Shown: positions 35,001 through 48,118 of the stretch, in pieces | Numbering within the stretch: the first letter of the stretch is position 1 | Layout: each line of letters opens with the position of its first letter | Assembly (NCBI GenBank): GCA_029959085.1 | Contig: JARWIR010000038.1 | Span: 4,658,915-4,722,914 of the forward strand | DNA length: 64,000 bases | Direction of reading: 5' to 3' | From: Nemophila menziesii | Taxonomy: Eukaryota > Streptophyta > Magnoliopsida > Boraginales > Hydrophyllaceae | Notes under the pieces: generated by a model | Databases searched by the model: none | What the model saw: only the letters and a program-made list of their open reading frames with translations | Told to the model about the DNA's origin: nothing | Position numbers and translations under genes: made by a program

Positions 35001-35293
35001 GTAATAAACATACTTCTATCTGAACACACATGTCGGGTGGCCCCTGTATCAACCCACCAATGTTTGGAGTATTTTCCAACCATGTTCACTTCCGACATTA
35101 CAACACATATGTTAGATAAATGATTATTAAGGCCCTCCACCTTAATCACTTGCGGATTATCCTCACTAATCTGAGATCTTTCACCAAGTATCAAGGGACT
35201 AAAACTGTGTCCCACAAATGCATTTTTAGATAGTGCATTATTATCGGATTCATCCTTTTCAAACAAATAATTTTTCATTTTATCTTTCTCCAT
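32034..35293 (-). pseudogene. copia pol (protease-integrase-RT-RNase H), two lesions
   Basis: From 35293 the minus strand encodes the aspartic protease (HWWVDTGATRHVCSD), the GAG-pre-integrase finger (LWHNRLGHVN, C..C), and integrase (IHTDICDL; RSDRGGEY; PQQNGIAERKNRTL). The RT follows with [20 protein letters not shown] and the catalytic [11 protein letters not shown], then RNase H ([29 protein letters not shown]) to a stop at 32034. One frame would cover almost all of it, but there is an in-frame TAG at 34304-34306 (after DVFKQ) and a one-base deletion near 33360 (in [16 protein letters not shown]). Both fall in conserved parts and would abolish pol. The family tribe within copia is not fixed from the sequence. 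Confidence 0.93.
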
Positions 35294-36291
35294 TGAATAA
35301 TTCTAACACAATAGAAATTAAATCTTTAATGTGGAACACAAATCCACTTCTTTCTCTTAAAAGTCAAGCACACACAGTCGTTTCACAATCGTTTGTCTCA
35401 TGTTACCCAAGATTTTATGTCTTGTTAGGTAACAAAGCTCCAAGAGATTATTCTTGCTTATAAAGCTTAAGAAACGATTCTGAATTTCCCAAGATTTCAG
35501 ATCTTGTTAGGAAAAACTCAGTCCCAATATTTTAGATCTTGTTATAGAACACTAAGAAACGAAAGTATATTTCTCAAAATTTTAAGAATTATTCTCAATA
35601 AATTATTTAACAACAAATGAGAAATCAACAAAAGAGAATTGGAAAATTTATACGAAATAATCAAACTTTGTTTAAATAAATTTAACACAACTAAATTATC
35701 TAGTGACAACAAGTTACTAAAATAAATTAAACACCAAAACATAAATTACACTAAAATGTATGTTAGAAAAAAGTTATTGTATAATCTGAACACTTTATCT
35801 CCTTAATGTTTATCTTAAAAGAAATCTCCTAACTTAAACAGTAACTCATAAATTTGCAAAAACAAATACAATTATCTATATAAGAAATCACCTTATACAA
35901 AAATATTATATGTAAATATACTCAGAGTAAATAGTCTCTTACGTAAATATCTACTCTATAACAAGACAATCAAAGATTTAAACAATCCAAACTTCTACTC
36001 ATAGCAAAAAGTAATAGAACAAATAAATTCTAATGGTTATTTTATAAACAAGTAATAAAATAAACTTATACTTATTTGATTATGGTCTTATGCATCTGAA
36101 GACAAAAACTAACATATAATTCAGCAAGTTTGTATAGCAAGTAGCAAATAAATAGCATAAAGCCAAAAGTTTGCAGAATTTCTAGCATATACAAACCAAA
36201 CTATGAACTGATTAACGGAAAAATAATTATGAATCACAAAATAAGAATCTAAAACTTAAACAAATAATAGAGCAAATTAAAGTCTTAAGAT
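35294..36291 (-). other. leader region of copia element, no gag seen
   Basis: About 1 kb between the 5' LTR and the protease ORF. It is AT-rich with short ORFs only; neither a gag domain nor a CCHC zinc knuckle was found. Near 35398-35560 three copies of a CAAGATTTNANNTCTTGTTA-like phrase recur at roughly 75-base spacing. The bases just inside the 5' LTR (ATCTTAAGACTTTAATTTGC on the minus strand) do not match the usual TGGTATCAGAGC primer site. Confidence 0.65.
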
Positions 36292-36998
36292 TGTAGGGTC
36301 AGACTCTTACAGATCGTTGATTCAGATTCTTAAAGATCGTTGACTCAGATTCGTACAGATCGTTGATTCAGATTCATAAATATTTGAAACAATACAATAA
36401 AATAATTGAGAAAAACTTACAAGAATTGTTAACATTCAAATTACCGAGGCCTGATCGTGATCAGTTTCCTTAAGACTTTATTTCCCCGCACTGGTGCTCA
36501 CGGTTCACGGCAACAGCCTCCCAGGATACAACGGTAGGATCTTCTCTGTAGAAGCACTTCAAACTGAGAAGAATAGACGACCCAAATAAGCCTCTTGAAC
36601 TCTATAGCTTTTCAAATGCAAAGATATGATTTTGTGTGCAAAAAAAATTCTATTTTGAAAGTGATGCAGACCTGCACTATTTATAGGGTTTGAAAAGGTG
36701 GATTGACAACCTTTCAAGAAGGAATGTGACTTTTCAACATAGGAGACTCTGGTGAAGCCAAACGATGTGTGAATACGAATATTAGGGTTCGAACTTTTTG
36801 TGAACCGTTGCGACTTTTATTTTGAGCATCTTTATTTATTTATTTTTTCTCCATATTCTCAATTTATCATTCACTTATTAATGGTTTTAACCAAGTGAAT
36901 ATAACACGGTAATCACCACAAATATGCTAACGCCTGAGTCAAAGTCGTATATACAAAAACATGGTCTTCACTTGGGCTAAAAACCCAATTGACCAACA
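36292..36998 (-). repeat. 5' LTR of copia element
   Basis: 707 bp, the same ends as 30715-31434, carrying the same 24-base triple repeat at the U5 end (36300-36378). Confidence 0.93.
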
Positions 36999-37003
36999 TT
37001 ATA

Positions 37004-38090
37004 TACGCATGCAATAACATTTGGCTGTAGAAAAATATTTCATTGGTTATTTGATTTGTTATAAAGGCAGTGACGGCAACTTTTTAAATTTTTGGAAGAT
37101 TTGGGTCAGGTTTTCTCAGATTTGGTCTTGTAGCATGTTTCGTTTTATTTATCTGAAGATTCTCTTTATAAAATCTTGTGGAATTCTCATTGGTGTTGTT
37201 TCATTTGAATTCTCCTGTGAAGTGCATGGCCGTCAATTTCCGTTTTACATATATGCAATGTATATTGAGGCTCACTTTACAGTTTCCTGGGCTTGCTATT
37301 TTTTTTTTTTGGCTTTGACAGAGAATCTCTCTTTATGGATGGTTTTCATCAAGTGAGTGAATGAAAATATCTCTTCTTGGAAATATCCAACTACTACCCA
37401 CAAAACCGGTCTTCTTTATGGATGGTTTTCTCTTTATTTTATTACATAAATGACTGCAGAACTAGTCTACTTGTGTACTTTTTCCATAATATTAGCAGGC
37501 CAGATTTTGCCATTGCTTTTTTTACCAGTCCATTGATATTTCTGAGGTCACGATTTTTCCATTGCATTTTTTTACCAGTCCATTGATATTTCTGAGGTCA
37601 GTATCCTCTTCTTCTCCGCTTTTTTGCTGCTTGTGTAGTATTTCATATCCCAAGCGATTAGGTACTTTCCCTTCAAGTTTTGCCTCATGGGAAACACAAA
37701 CGTTAATTGGCCACTTGGCTTGCATGCAAGGATTTTGCAGTTTAAAAAATGCTTTGTTAACCTCACTTTGTTCGTACTACATGGTCTTTATTTATAGTCA
37801 ATATTGTAAAGAAATTGCATGTGATGGATATTTCAAACATGATGATACTAGTGACAATGGTATTGAAAATGATGCCGATTCCCGGGACCCTCCTGTGAGA
37901 ATCAACATCATCAATTCTCTGAAAGATGGTAGCCAATCCTCAAAAGTGGCCGATTACGATGGATAATCTCATGGTATAGAACTGTCAAAGGCGCAAGGGC
38001 TCCTTTGACGAAGAAAAATTTAAAGTCCCTTTTTCTTAAGTTTGATAATTTAGTTGTTTGTCTTCTTGAATAAAAAATTAGGAGGGAAGA
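37004..38090 (+). other. intergenic stretch with one local tandem duplication
   Basis: No convincing gene. A roughly 50-bp duplication (37510-37549 and 37559-37600) repeats TTTACCAGTCCATTGATATT and TCTGAGGTCA. Short frames near 37562-37966 show no recognised motif. Its right end may be the upstream part of the LINE that becomes recognisable near 38100. Confidence 0.45.
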
Positions 38091-39559
38091 TGTTAATAAA
38101 TGTAATCGATCTTAGTTCTTTCAATAATGTTCATCTAGTAGACCCAGAGGTAGAGCATTTAGGTATGGTTGTATATTAGTGGCGTGGAAGGTCTCAGTTA
38201 AACTTAGGGTTGTTTGCTCTGATGCGACTTTTGTAATTTGTGAAATAAATAAAAACCGAACTTGGCTTTGTCGTATGTCGTATTTGTCTATGCTCCTAAT
38301 AATGAAGCGGAAAAAAGTAAACTTTGGATCGATCTTACCTCATGGAGGGCAAAAGTTCAAGACCCGATTCTCTTTGTGGGCGACTTTAATGAAATCGCTA
38401 AATTTTCTGAGAAACAAGGTAAAAAGACACCTAATTTGAATAGGATAATTTGACTCAATGACTTCATTAATTCAAATAGAGGAATCTACTAATTAGAGCC
38501 CAAATCCCACCAAACATAATTTTTAAAGCCTAGTTAGGAAATAATTCTAAATAAGGCCGAGTTTCAATTTTTGGTTGGATTTATTTTTATTTTTGCCCTT
38601 TTCAATTTTTTTGTATGCAGTAATTTGTTTTTAATTTTTTGTTCTTTTCATTTAACGGATGGGTCCGTACCCATGGGTACGGGCCTACTATGTTCGATTT
38701 TCATTTTTTTAATTTGTGTGAAGTTATTTTTATTTTAATTGCATTATAAGTCCTTATATCTTTTAGATATTGTCCATGTCAAGTTATTAAGATTGCCCGA
38801 TTTTTGTCCATGTCTAACTTTCAAAAAATAAATTATTCAGAAACCATTAGCTTTACACTAGGGTACAGACCCTTGAATTTGTACTCTAGGGGTTGTACCT
38901 ATGTCCAATCAACTCAAATCACATAAGAATTAAAAAAAAATCAATCTCTCCAAATTAGGGTCTGGACCCAGCGGAGTGTACCAATTGAGCTGGATTAGAG
39001 TTGGACCGGGCTTAACTGCACATAAAACAACTAATAGGAAATAATTAAAAAAACCAAAAAGGGTTGGAATCTAATAGACTGCCCCTAAGAAAAATAAAAA
39101 TTGGGTTTTAAAACAAATTAAAGGGGCTGGTTGAGATGGTTGGGCCCAAACAGGGCTGGACCAGCCACACACACCTGTAGACACGTTTAAAAAAACTAAC
39201 ATCGGCCTCGCAAAGGAAGGTTCGATTGCTGTTTGGTGGAGGGATTCGAGTCGCGGAGATCCGGTGGAGTGGCGGAGGAACGATGCTGGTGTAGGGGTTC
39301 GATGCCGATCTGGTGTGGGGCGTCGCTGAGTGACATCTTTCTTATCCTCCAGAACAGCGACTTGACGGAGGCGTGTTCTTCTACTCAAACGAGCAGATCT
39401 GGTGTAGAGAGGTGTGGTCTGGATCTCCGGCAACCTCGCACCAGCGTGATCTAGGAAGACGAAGAGTGGCAGTGGTGGTGCAACAGTGGTGATTTACACA
39501 GGAGCAGCGGCTTTCTCGTGCAGGAGGGCAGTGGATCTCGACGTCTTCTGCAGCAGCAA

Positions 39560-39680
39560 CGGTTCATATCGTTGACGGGAGCAGTGGCTTCCTTCTGCAG
39601 CAGCGGCACTTCATCTCGTTGACGGGAGCAGTGGCTTCCTTCTGCAGCAGCGGCAGTTCATCTCGTTGACGGGAGGGAAG
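39560..39680. repeat. about 45-bp triple repeat in Mutator-like element
   Basis: Three near-perfect units carrying GTTGACGGGAGCAGTGGCTT and CCTTCTGCAGCAGCGGCA-like sequence lie in tandem. Confidence 0.85.
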
Positions 39681-39765
39681 AGAAGGTCCACCGTGAACGG
39701 AGAGGGAGAGTGTGTCGGTAGAGGATTGGGGAGTGGTTTGTGTTCTTGAGCACAGTAAGAGCACA

Positions 39766-39893
<128 letters not shown>

Positions 39894-42800
39894 GGTTGGA
39901 TATCGAAATCATATATGGGTATTTTGTTTTGGGTAAAATGTTTTTATAGTGTATAAGAGGGTTGGGAGTGTGGTTTTGGTCTTTTCCTCTTCTTTAGTTA
40001 GGTTCTGGTGGTATAATTAGGAGTTAGTTGGGCTTGGGCTTTAATTTGTTAAGAAGAAGGTTGTGGGGCTCTAATAAATAATTCCCCCATTCAAATAGTC
40101 TCATAGAACTTGAATCAAATGGATGTTTTTTCACATGGAATAACAATAGAGAAGGGAAAGAAAACATTAGAGAGAGACTTGATCGGGGTCTTGCGTCGGA
40201 TAAATGGTTGAATCTTTTTCCTAATGCAATTATTAAAGTACCGCCTGCAGTGGGTTCAGATCATTCTCCCCTGATCATTCAAAAAGATTGTACTAAGGCT
40301 AAAATAATTGTTATTTCATGTTCGAATCAAGATGGCTGGAAAATAGAAGTTGTAGAGAAATCGTGAAATCTTCATGGGATTCTAATAATAAAATATCTTC
40401 AGTTCAGGATTTCCTGAACAAGAAAGACGCAACATGTCTCGCTTTAACAAGCTAGAGTCGAAAGTCGTTTCTCAATAATCGTAAGAAGATTAATTCTCTC
40501 CAAAACCAACTTGTTATTATGCAAAATGGTCCTAGTACTCCTCACTCTCAAGAACATACTAACCACATTAAATGTGAAATCGAGGAACTTTGGAATCAAG
40601 AAGAATTATATTGGGCGGACAGAGCTAGGGATCTTTGGATTAAAAATGGTGATAAGAACACGAGTTACTTTTATAATGCCACAATCAAGCGGAGGAACAT
40701 TAATCGAATATGCGCTATTAAAGATAACAATAATTTGTGGATGGATGATCAAGATGAATACAAAGAAATTATTTAAAATTATTACATGAACATGTTCCAA
40801 AACAATACTATTGAAGGTATGGATGAGGTAGTTTGTCATATTCCAAATAAAATTACTGAATCAATGAATGATGATTTAGTTAAAATTCCTGACATGGAGG
40901 AAGTTAAAAATGTTGTTTTCAGTATGTCGGGTTCAAAGCGACGGGTCCAGATGGTTTATCTGGAAAATTTTATCAAGAATTCTGGGAAATTCTAAAGGAG
41001 GATATATATAAACTGGTTGCATGTTTCTTTTCTTCGAATAACTCGCTTAACTAAATCAACGATACTCTTTTACTCTCATCCCGAAAGGAGAATCTCAGGA
41101 ATAAGTAGCGGACTATAGACCAATTGCATGTATTGAATTCAGTTACAAAATTATCGCAAAAATCCGCGCCTTACGCGTGCAACCGTTAATGAACGATATT
41201 ATTTCTCCTACTCAATCGACATTGATAAAAGGAAGAATTATCCAAGACAATATTCTCATTGCCCAAGAAGTGTCTTTTTTTTCTTAAATCTAAAAGTTGA
41301 TCGAGGAAACATTACGTCGCCATTAATATTAATATTGCCAAGGCTTACGGCTAGGTGAATTGTTCATTTCTTATTCGGGTGCCTAAATGTCTTGGATTTT
41401 GCGAGAAATGGAGGGATGTGGTTTTTAACTGTATCTCTACGGTTTCGTTGCAAGTTAAAGTTAATGGTGAAAGACTTGATTGTTTTAGACTGGCTCAAGA
41501 CATCAGGTAAGATGACCCACTTTCTCCTCTTCTTTTCTCTATGATGACTGAAGCGCTTATCGGACTTATTAACTTTCACTGCCGAGAAGCTAATATCAAA
41601 GGCATCTCAATTACTCGAAACTGCCCGAGATTGTCTCACCTCTTATTTGCAGATGATGCTTTATTTTTTATGGAAGCAAATACTAATGAATTTGATAATC
41701 TTAAAAATATTCTTGATTTGTATTGTTGAGCGTCTGGACAAAATCAACCTTAACAAATCAGTGATGTTGTTTAGCAATGGAACCGCTGAGTCCACCAAGA
41801 ATCTTGTATCAGAAACTCTGACGGTGTACAGATTCACTGGGGAAATATCTTGGTATTCCTCTTAGCCTTAAAAGGTCAAAATCTGAAAACCTGGATTATA
41901 TTAAAGATAGGCTCCTTAATAAATCCGCAAGATGGGTCGTTAATCTTCTCTCAGACGGAGGTAAAGAAGTCCTAATTAAAGCTGTTTTATAAGCAACTAT
42001 GAATCATGATATGTCAATTTTCGAATTTCCTAAGGATCTCTGTAAGAAAATGTCGGCTCTTGTGGAAAATTTTTGGTGGGACTCAGCAAACCGAAAAAGA
42101 ATTCATTGGGTAGCTTAAAAAAACCGCTAAACTTAAAGCGATTGGAGGTCTCGGATTCAGAGATTTTCACAAAATGAATGTTTTTTTACTGGCTAGTCAA
42201 GTTTGGAGAGTTCTTAATAATCCCGACTCTTTGGTGGCAAATTTTTTAAAAGGAATCTATCATCCAAATTCAAACTTTTGGAATGCCCAACTCCGACAAA
42301 GAAGGTCATGGAGCTGGCGAGCATTTTCAAAGGGCTTCAATTATTGAAAAAAGAATGTTGTTTACAAATCGGAAATGGATTAACTGCAAACATTTGGGAT
42401 GACTCATGGATCGGATCAGGAATGAAATTGGAGAAAATTGAGGGGATAAATATTACGGAAGTCGGCTTATTTAATGACAGTTGCACGGGGTGGAACTCTC
42501 ATTTAATTAATGTAATATGCAACGGAAAGGAAAAAGCGGAGATCCGAAAAATTCCAATTATGCGACTTGATAAAGAAGTCATTTGGCCTTATTCAAAGTA
42601 TGAGAATTATACGACAAAATCTGGATATCATTGTCTTGTTAATAAAGAAATAGCTAATGAGGGGAAAGAGACAATAATATAGGTATATGGTCAATAGTAT
42701 GGCACTCGAATGTTCCGACAAAAATCCAAAACTTTTTGTAGAAAATTTGTAATGAAGATATCTCAACGAAGGTTAACCTGCATAAAAAGAAGTGTGTCAA

Positions 42801-43725
42801 ATCGGCGAAGTGTGAATGGTGTGAACTTGAAAACGAATCTGTTGAGCATCTCTTCCTCAAATGCCTGTTCAGTGAAACAATTTGGGCCAAATCCCTGATG
42901 CAAATTAGGATTAATCGGAATTTTCAAGGTTTCATTAAAGAATGGATTCTTGAGATAATCTTCTCATTTTCGAAAAATAGATGGGACAAAAACCTCATTA
43001 CAACAAATATATTCACCATCATCTTGATGATATGGAAAGCTAGAATGGAGGGGGTTTTTGAAATGAAAAAAGTGGAACATTTTGGATATTGTCAACAAAT
43101 CGAACAAACTAATCAATGATCTTTCCAAAACTAACTTCAACAACAACAATGATATTGTTATTAGCAAAGAGAATGATAGAAACTTGATTGATGAAGATAG
43201 CAATGTCTTACAAGATTCTTCGGAAGTTATCGGCTTAATGACGCTTCATTCACTAAGGAATGGGAACCGGCGTGTATCGCATCTATTGCGATTGATCAGG
43301 CAGGGGCTATCATTAGTAAAAACTCAAGAAGATGCCAAATTAACAGTGCCAAAAAGGAAGAATGTTGGGCAATCCTCCTTGTCATGAGATCCGCTGCAGA
43401 TCTCAATCTCCGGAGTTGTTCATTTTACTCCGATAACCTTGAAGTTATTCAAGATATCAATCAAGTTTGGGAAATCAACTAGCAACTCCGTCCAATGATT
43501 TTCGAAATCCGGAAATGAATCGAAAAATTCCCAACATGGAAGATATTCCACATTAAGAGAGATTTCAATCAAGTCACAGACTTGTTATTTAAATGTGTCA
43601 AGCAGGACATCGATCTTTTGGCTGGCAACCATCAACTTTAGTCGAAACTTTTACGTTTCTTAATGTGTTGTACAAAAAAAAGGTGTAGGATAACTTTCTC
43701 TCATCCGTGGTAATCCTTAGACAAA

Positions 43726-43726
<1 letters not shown>

Positions 43727-43811
<85 letters not shown>
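43727..43811 (+). repeat. (AAT)n microsatellite, about 28 units
   Basis: An uninterrupted trinucleotide run of about 85 bases, between the dead LINE and the next LINE's target duplication. Confidence 0.98.
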
Positions 43812-43813
<2 letters not shown>

Positions 43814-43936
43814 CTACATTAACCTATACCACATCTTTGGTAAATGTCAGATAAAATGGATAAACTTTTTTTTTTTTACGTTAAACATAATTTAAATTAA
43901 TTAAAAAACGAATACAATAAGATAGGATTCATGTTC

Positions 43937-46900
43937 TTAGCCTATACCCTCTATTACAAAATCGAGCTCAAGTAATTTAAGAAAATAGGGGGTTGGATTA
44001 GAAATCCAATTACTCCTTAGGTCGGCAAGCCTTCCTTGTTTAGCAATAAAATCCACTGCTTTGTTGAATTTCCTTGAAACGAAATGGAAATTTATATTAA
44101 TGTTGCGCATCAAACTTTGAATATCTTCATAAACATGGTGAAGATGACGATTCTCAAACTTAGTGCCCTTCATTAACGGGTTGATGAGGCTAAGACAATC
44201 ATTTCTTAGAACAAAATGCGCATCTTGAAAGGATGAAACTTCAAGTAGAGCGTTGCGAATACCAATAGCTTCTGCTTCTTGAGGAGATGTAGCTTTGAAT
44301 TTCTAGTATTTTCCTCCCAAAAATTGGCCCTTTTTGTCACTAAAAATACAAGCCGAAGAAGCACAATTAGTTGCATTAAGATAAGATGCATCTACACTAA
44401 TGTAAGTTGTTTGATTATTAATGTTTACTGTGTTTTGAGAATTAGAAGTATTGCTATTGCTATTATAAGTCGTTTTACCTGTGATTTTTTCTGTATTGGT
44501 ACCTGTATATGCCTCAGAGTATGTGTTTTTATATTTTACAAATTCATCATAGGCATTATAAGCGTTTTTCATGTTAATTAAGGGACAAATGATGTGATTT
44601 TCAAAGATATATTTATTGCGACTTTTCCAAATGTACCACATAATCCAGAATGCCATCTCTACTACTGGTCTATCATTTTCATCGTTTTTAAGCTTCATTT
44701 CAATAAGATTTTGTATCCAATGCTTTAAGCTAATATTTTTCTCATGTGAGTTGATAAGACCAGTAGGAGTTGCAAACCAGGTGGCTTTTGAACTTGGACA
44801 AAAGAGTAATAGATATTCAGTGGTTTCAATATCCAAGCCACAAACTTTACAAGTACCATTTAAAGCACATTTCCTGTTAAATTTATTATTCTCAGTAGGT
44901 AGTGCATCAGATATAACCCTCCATGCAAAATTTCTGAGTTTTGGAGGCAAATTTAAATTCCAAATGATATCCCAGAAATTCACATTTAGCTTGAAGGAAC
45001 AAGATGGAAGTAATTTTTCAGTATGATTTTTATTCTTGATCATTGTGTCAGTAATATGTTTATACATATTATTAGCAGTAAGAGTTCCATTATTAGTGTG
45101 TTTCCACACTAAAGTATCATTAGCATTTGATATACTAATATTAAGATTTTTTATTTTTTCAGTTTTTTCTCTACCCAAGGTAATAAGAAGTTTTCTTTCA
45201 TCCCAATTTTTGTCTTCATTAATGAGTTCAGACACTTTATAAATAGGGAGATTTAAGTGCTTTATAGGATTTTCCGAGTTGGGAATCCAATCATCATGCC
45301 ATATAGAGGTTTTTTCCCCATTTCCTATAATCATTTTTGTGTCTTTTAGGTAGGTATCTCTACCTTTGAGTAAGCTTCTCTAGGCCCAAGAAGGGTTATA
45401 ACCCAAAGAAGCAGTTTCAAAGTGAGTAGAAGGAAAGTAAATTCCTTTCATAACACTGAAGGCTAGAGATTTTTTATTCATATTAAATTTCCATGCAGAA
45501 GAGGCCAACAATGAAATATTTAGTTGGATAAAAATTTTAAAATTCATACCCCCTTCAGTTTTAGGCATTTCCATATACTTCCAATTTTTCCAGTGAATTC
45601 TAGTTTTTCCATTGTTTCCCCACCAGTATGAAGCAATTAGTGAGGAGATTTTATTACAAATTGAATCAGGGATTTGAAAAATGGACATAATATAGACTGG
45701 AATTGACTGAATAATGGCTTTGATTAAAGTTTCTTTTCCAGCTTCAGATAGAAGCTTACAATTCCAATTTTCCAGTTTTGAGATGATTCTTTCAATAAGC
45801 CAATCTAGGGCCCTAACTTTAGATCTTCCCCAATCCGAGGGTAATCCCAAGTAATTCCCTAGATTTGTTAAGTGATTCATTTGAAGAATATTTGTAAGCT
45901 CAGTAATAGTGTTAGTGGGGGTATTTTTACTAAAAATTACCCCACTTTTATTTAGATTAACATTTTGGCCAGATGCATAGCTATACATGTTCATAGTATC
46001 TTTAAAGTGATAAAATTCATCACTATCAGCTTTTAAGAGGAATAAGCTATCATCAGCGAATAGGATATGTGTGAGAGTGGGGCAATTTCTGCTCAATCTG
46101 ATACCTTTAATTAAACCATTATTAATTTTATCATTAATGAGGGAGGTGAGAGCTTGAGTGACAATACAAAAGAGAAAAGGGGACAAGGGGTCCCCTTGTC
46201 TAAGCCCTTTTGAAGGTTTTGGTAAATGTATAGGACAACCATTTAAAAGAATAGAGTAAGAAACCGTTTTGACACATCTTTCAATCCAATCAATCCAAAT
46301 AGGGCCAAAACCGAGAGCTCTCATAATGTCAAAAAGGAAATCCCACTCTATGCTTTCAAAAGCTTTAGAAATATCAACTTTAACAATAGCTGAGTAGTTT
46401 TTAGAAGTTCTTTTATTTTTTAAGTAATGAACTGCTTCATGAGCAATGATAATGTTCTCAGTGATGTTTCTATATTTAATAAAAGCTGATTGTTCTTTGG
46501 AAATAATGTTGTTCATGAAAGGTTTTAGCCTTTTTACTAAGATAGCAGCAATTATTTTATAAGAGAAGTTGGGACAGCTTTTAGGTCTCAGTTGAGTAAT
46601 AGAGGCTGGTGTTTTAACTTTTGGTATTAGGGTGATATATGTTTTGTTAATAGAGGATAAATCGCCTTTATTCCAAAAAAAGTCAGTGATAAATCTCATG
46701 AGGTCATATTTAATAATATCCCAATTTTTTTTATAGAAATTATCAGTAAAGCCATCAGGGCCTGGGGATTTATTTTTCCCCAGGTCCCAAACAGCTTCTT
46801 TGACCTCCTGTAAAGAGATTGGGGCTTCAAAGGATTTATTCATAGAAGGTGTTACAGTAGATTTTATTTTTCTAAGGATGTTTTGGTAATTTCTGGGCCC

Positions 46901-48118
46901 TTTAGTTGTATAAGTATTAGTATAATGAGATATGATATGATTATCAATATCAGTAGTTTTATCCATCCAAATGCCTTCATAGTTCATAAGCCTAAGTATT
47001 TTATTGTTTTTTCTTCTAGTTTTAGTCGAATTTTGGAAAAAAACTGTATTTTTATCTCCAAAATTAACCCACTGAACTCTAGATTTTTCCTTCCAGTATA
47101 ATTCTTCTTTATTCCAAAAATTTTCTAATTGGGCAGTTAAGAAATTATTATGATCCCAATTATCATGAGAGATTTCATTAATATCTTCAAGTTTCTTCAT
47201 GATGTCTTTAATAATATTTCTATTATTGGTTCTTTTGTTTTTGTTCCATTTAGTAATAATGTGGGAGATATTATTAAGCTTTGATCCAAATCTAATAATA
47301 CCTCTTTGTATAGTATTAGTGTAAGTGTTCCAATGGTGTTTAATCATGTTACAAATTTCAACATCACTATTCCATTCTTTTCTGTAAATAAATCTTTCAA
47401 ATTTTTTAAATTTTGGTTTATTACAGTGTAAAATAAGGAGGCTATGATCAGAGCCAATGGCAGGGAGATTTGCAATCCATGCATCAGGATAAAGATTATC
47501 CCAAGCTTGATTGGCTAATCCCCTGTCTAATTTTTCTTTTATAAGCTTATCACCACATCTCCTATTACTCCAGGTATAAAAACACCCTTTAGAAGATGTT
47601 TCAGTGAGATTATTAGCGCTTATAAAGGTGTTAAGAAGGTTATTATCAGTATCATTGTCAATGTTACCACCAAGCTTTTCATATCTGTATCTTATCATGT
47701 TTAAATCTCCAATAAGAAACCAAGGCTCATCTTTATTATTATTCATAAGATTTTCAATTTGTTCAAAGTTTCCTTCTTTCTCTTCATCATGTGAAGAGAT
47801 ATAAGTGTAAGTATAATATCCAGCAATACCTTTCTCATCGGTTATTTGACAGTGAATGAAGTTTTTATTAGCATGAATAAGTTTTATATCAAAATCATGC
47901 TTAGCCATTAAAACCAAACCCCCTGCCTTTCCTATGGGCTCGATAGTACAAACGTTTTTCATATTCAGAGAGTTAATAAGAGAATCAGTTTTTTCTTTGC
48001 CATTAAGAGTTTCAATTAAGAAGATTACCTCAGGCTGATGGGTTTTGACCGCATCTTTGAGTGTTAGAATTGTCAAGGGGGTACCAATCCCTTGACAATT
48101 CCAACATAGTTGTATCAT
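43937..48118 (-). pseudogene. LINE ORF2 (endonuclease-RT-RNase H), two nonsense codons
   Basis: One frame of 1393 codons runs from ATG at 48118 to 43937, broken only by TAG at 45380-45382 (in NPSWA/RSLLKGRD) and TAG at 44303-44305 (in LGGKY/KFKATS). It has an AP-type endonuclease (LCWNCQGIG, FLIGDLNMI, GSDHSLLILH; residues 1-230), reverse transcriptase (KSPGPDGF near 452, LRQGDPLSPFLF, catalytic FADDSLF near 687), a zinc-binding segment (CKVCGLDIETTEYLLLFC near 1090) and a RNase H-like domain (ISVDASYLNAT near 1240 to the end, including NKAVDFIAKQG). The start overlaps the ORF1 stop as ATGA. Without the two stops the protein would be complete for the family. RNase H is the part lost first. 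Confidence 0.92.

Larger units (their letters stand above)
30715..36998 (-). mobile_element. Ty1/copia retrotransposon, complete ends, defective coding
   Basis: LTRs at 30715-31434 and 36292-36998 run in the same direction, and TTATA lies at 30710-30714 and 36999-37003 as a 5-base target duplication. On the minus strand the order is LTR, leader, protease, integrase, reverse transcriptase, RNase H, polypurine tract (ATGTGGGGGAT at 31433-31444) and LTR, the copia gene order. The LTRs differ by about six substitutions and two indels (2 and 11 bp), so it is older than the Athila insertion but still young. No gag coding was recognised and pol is broken. Confidence 0.93.

Noticed and set aside
43727..43811. 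A CRISPR-like array
   Set aside because: It is a simple trinucleotide run with no spacers, and the genome is a plant's.
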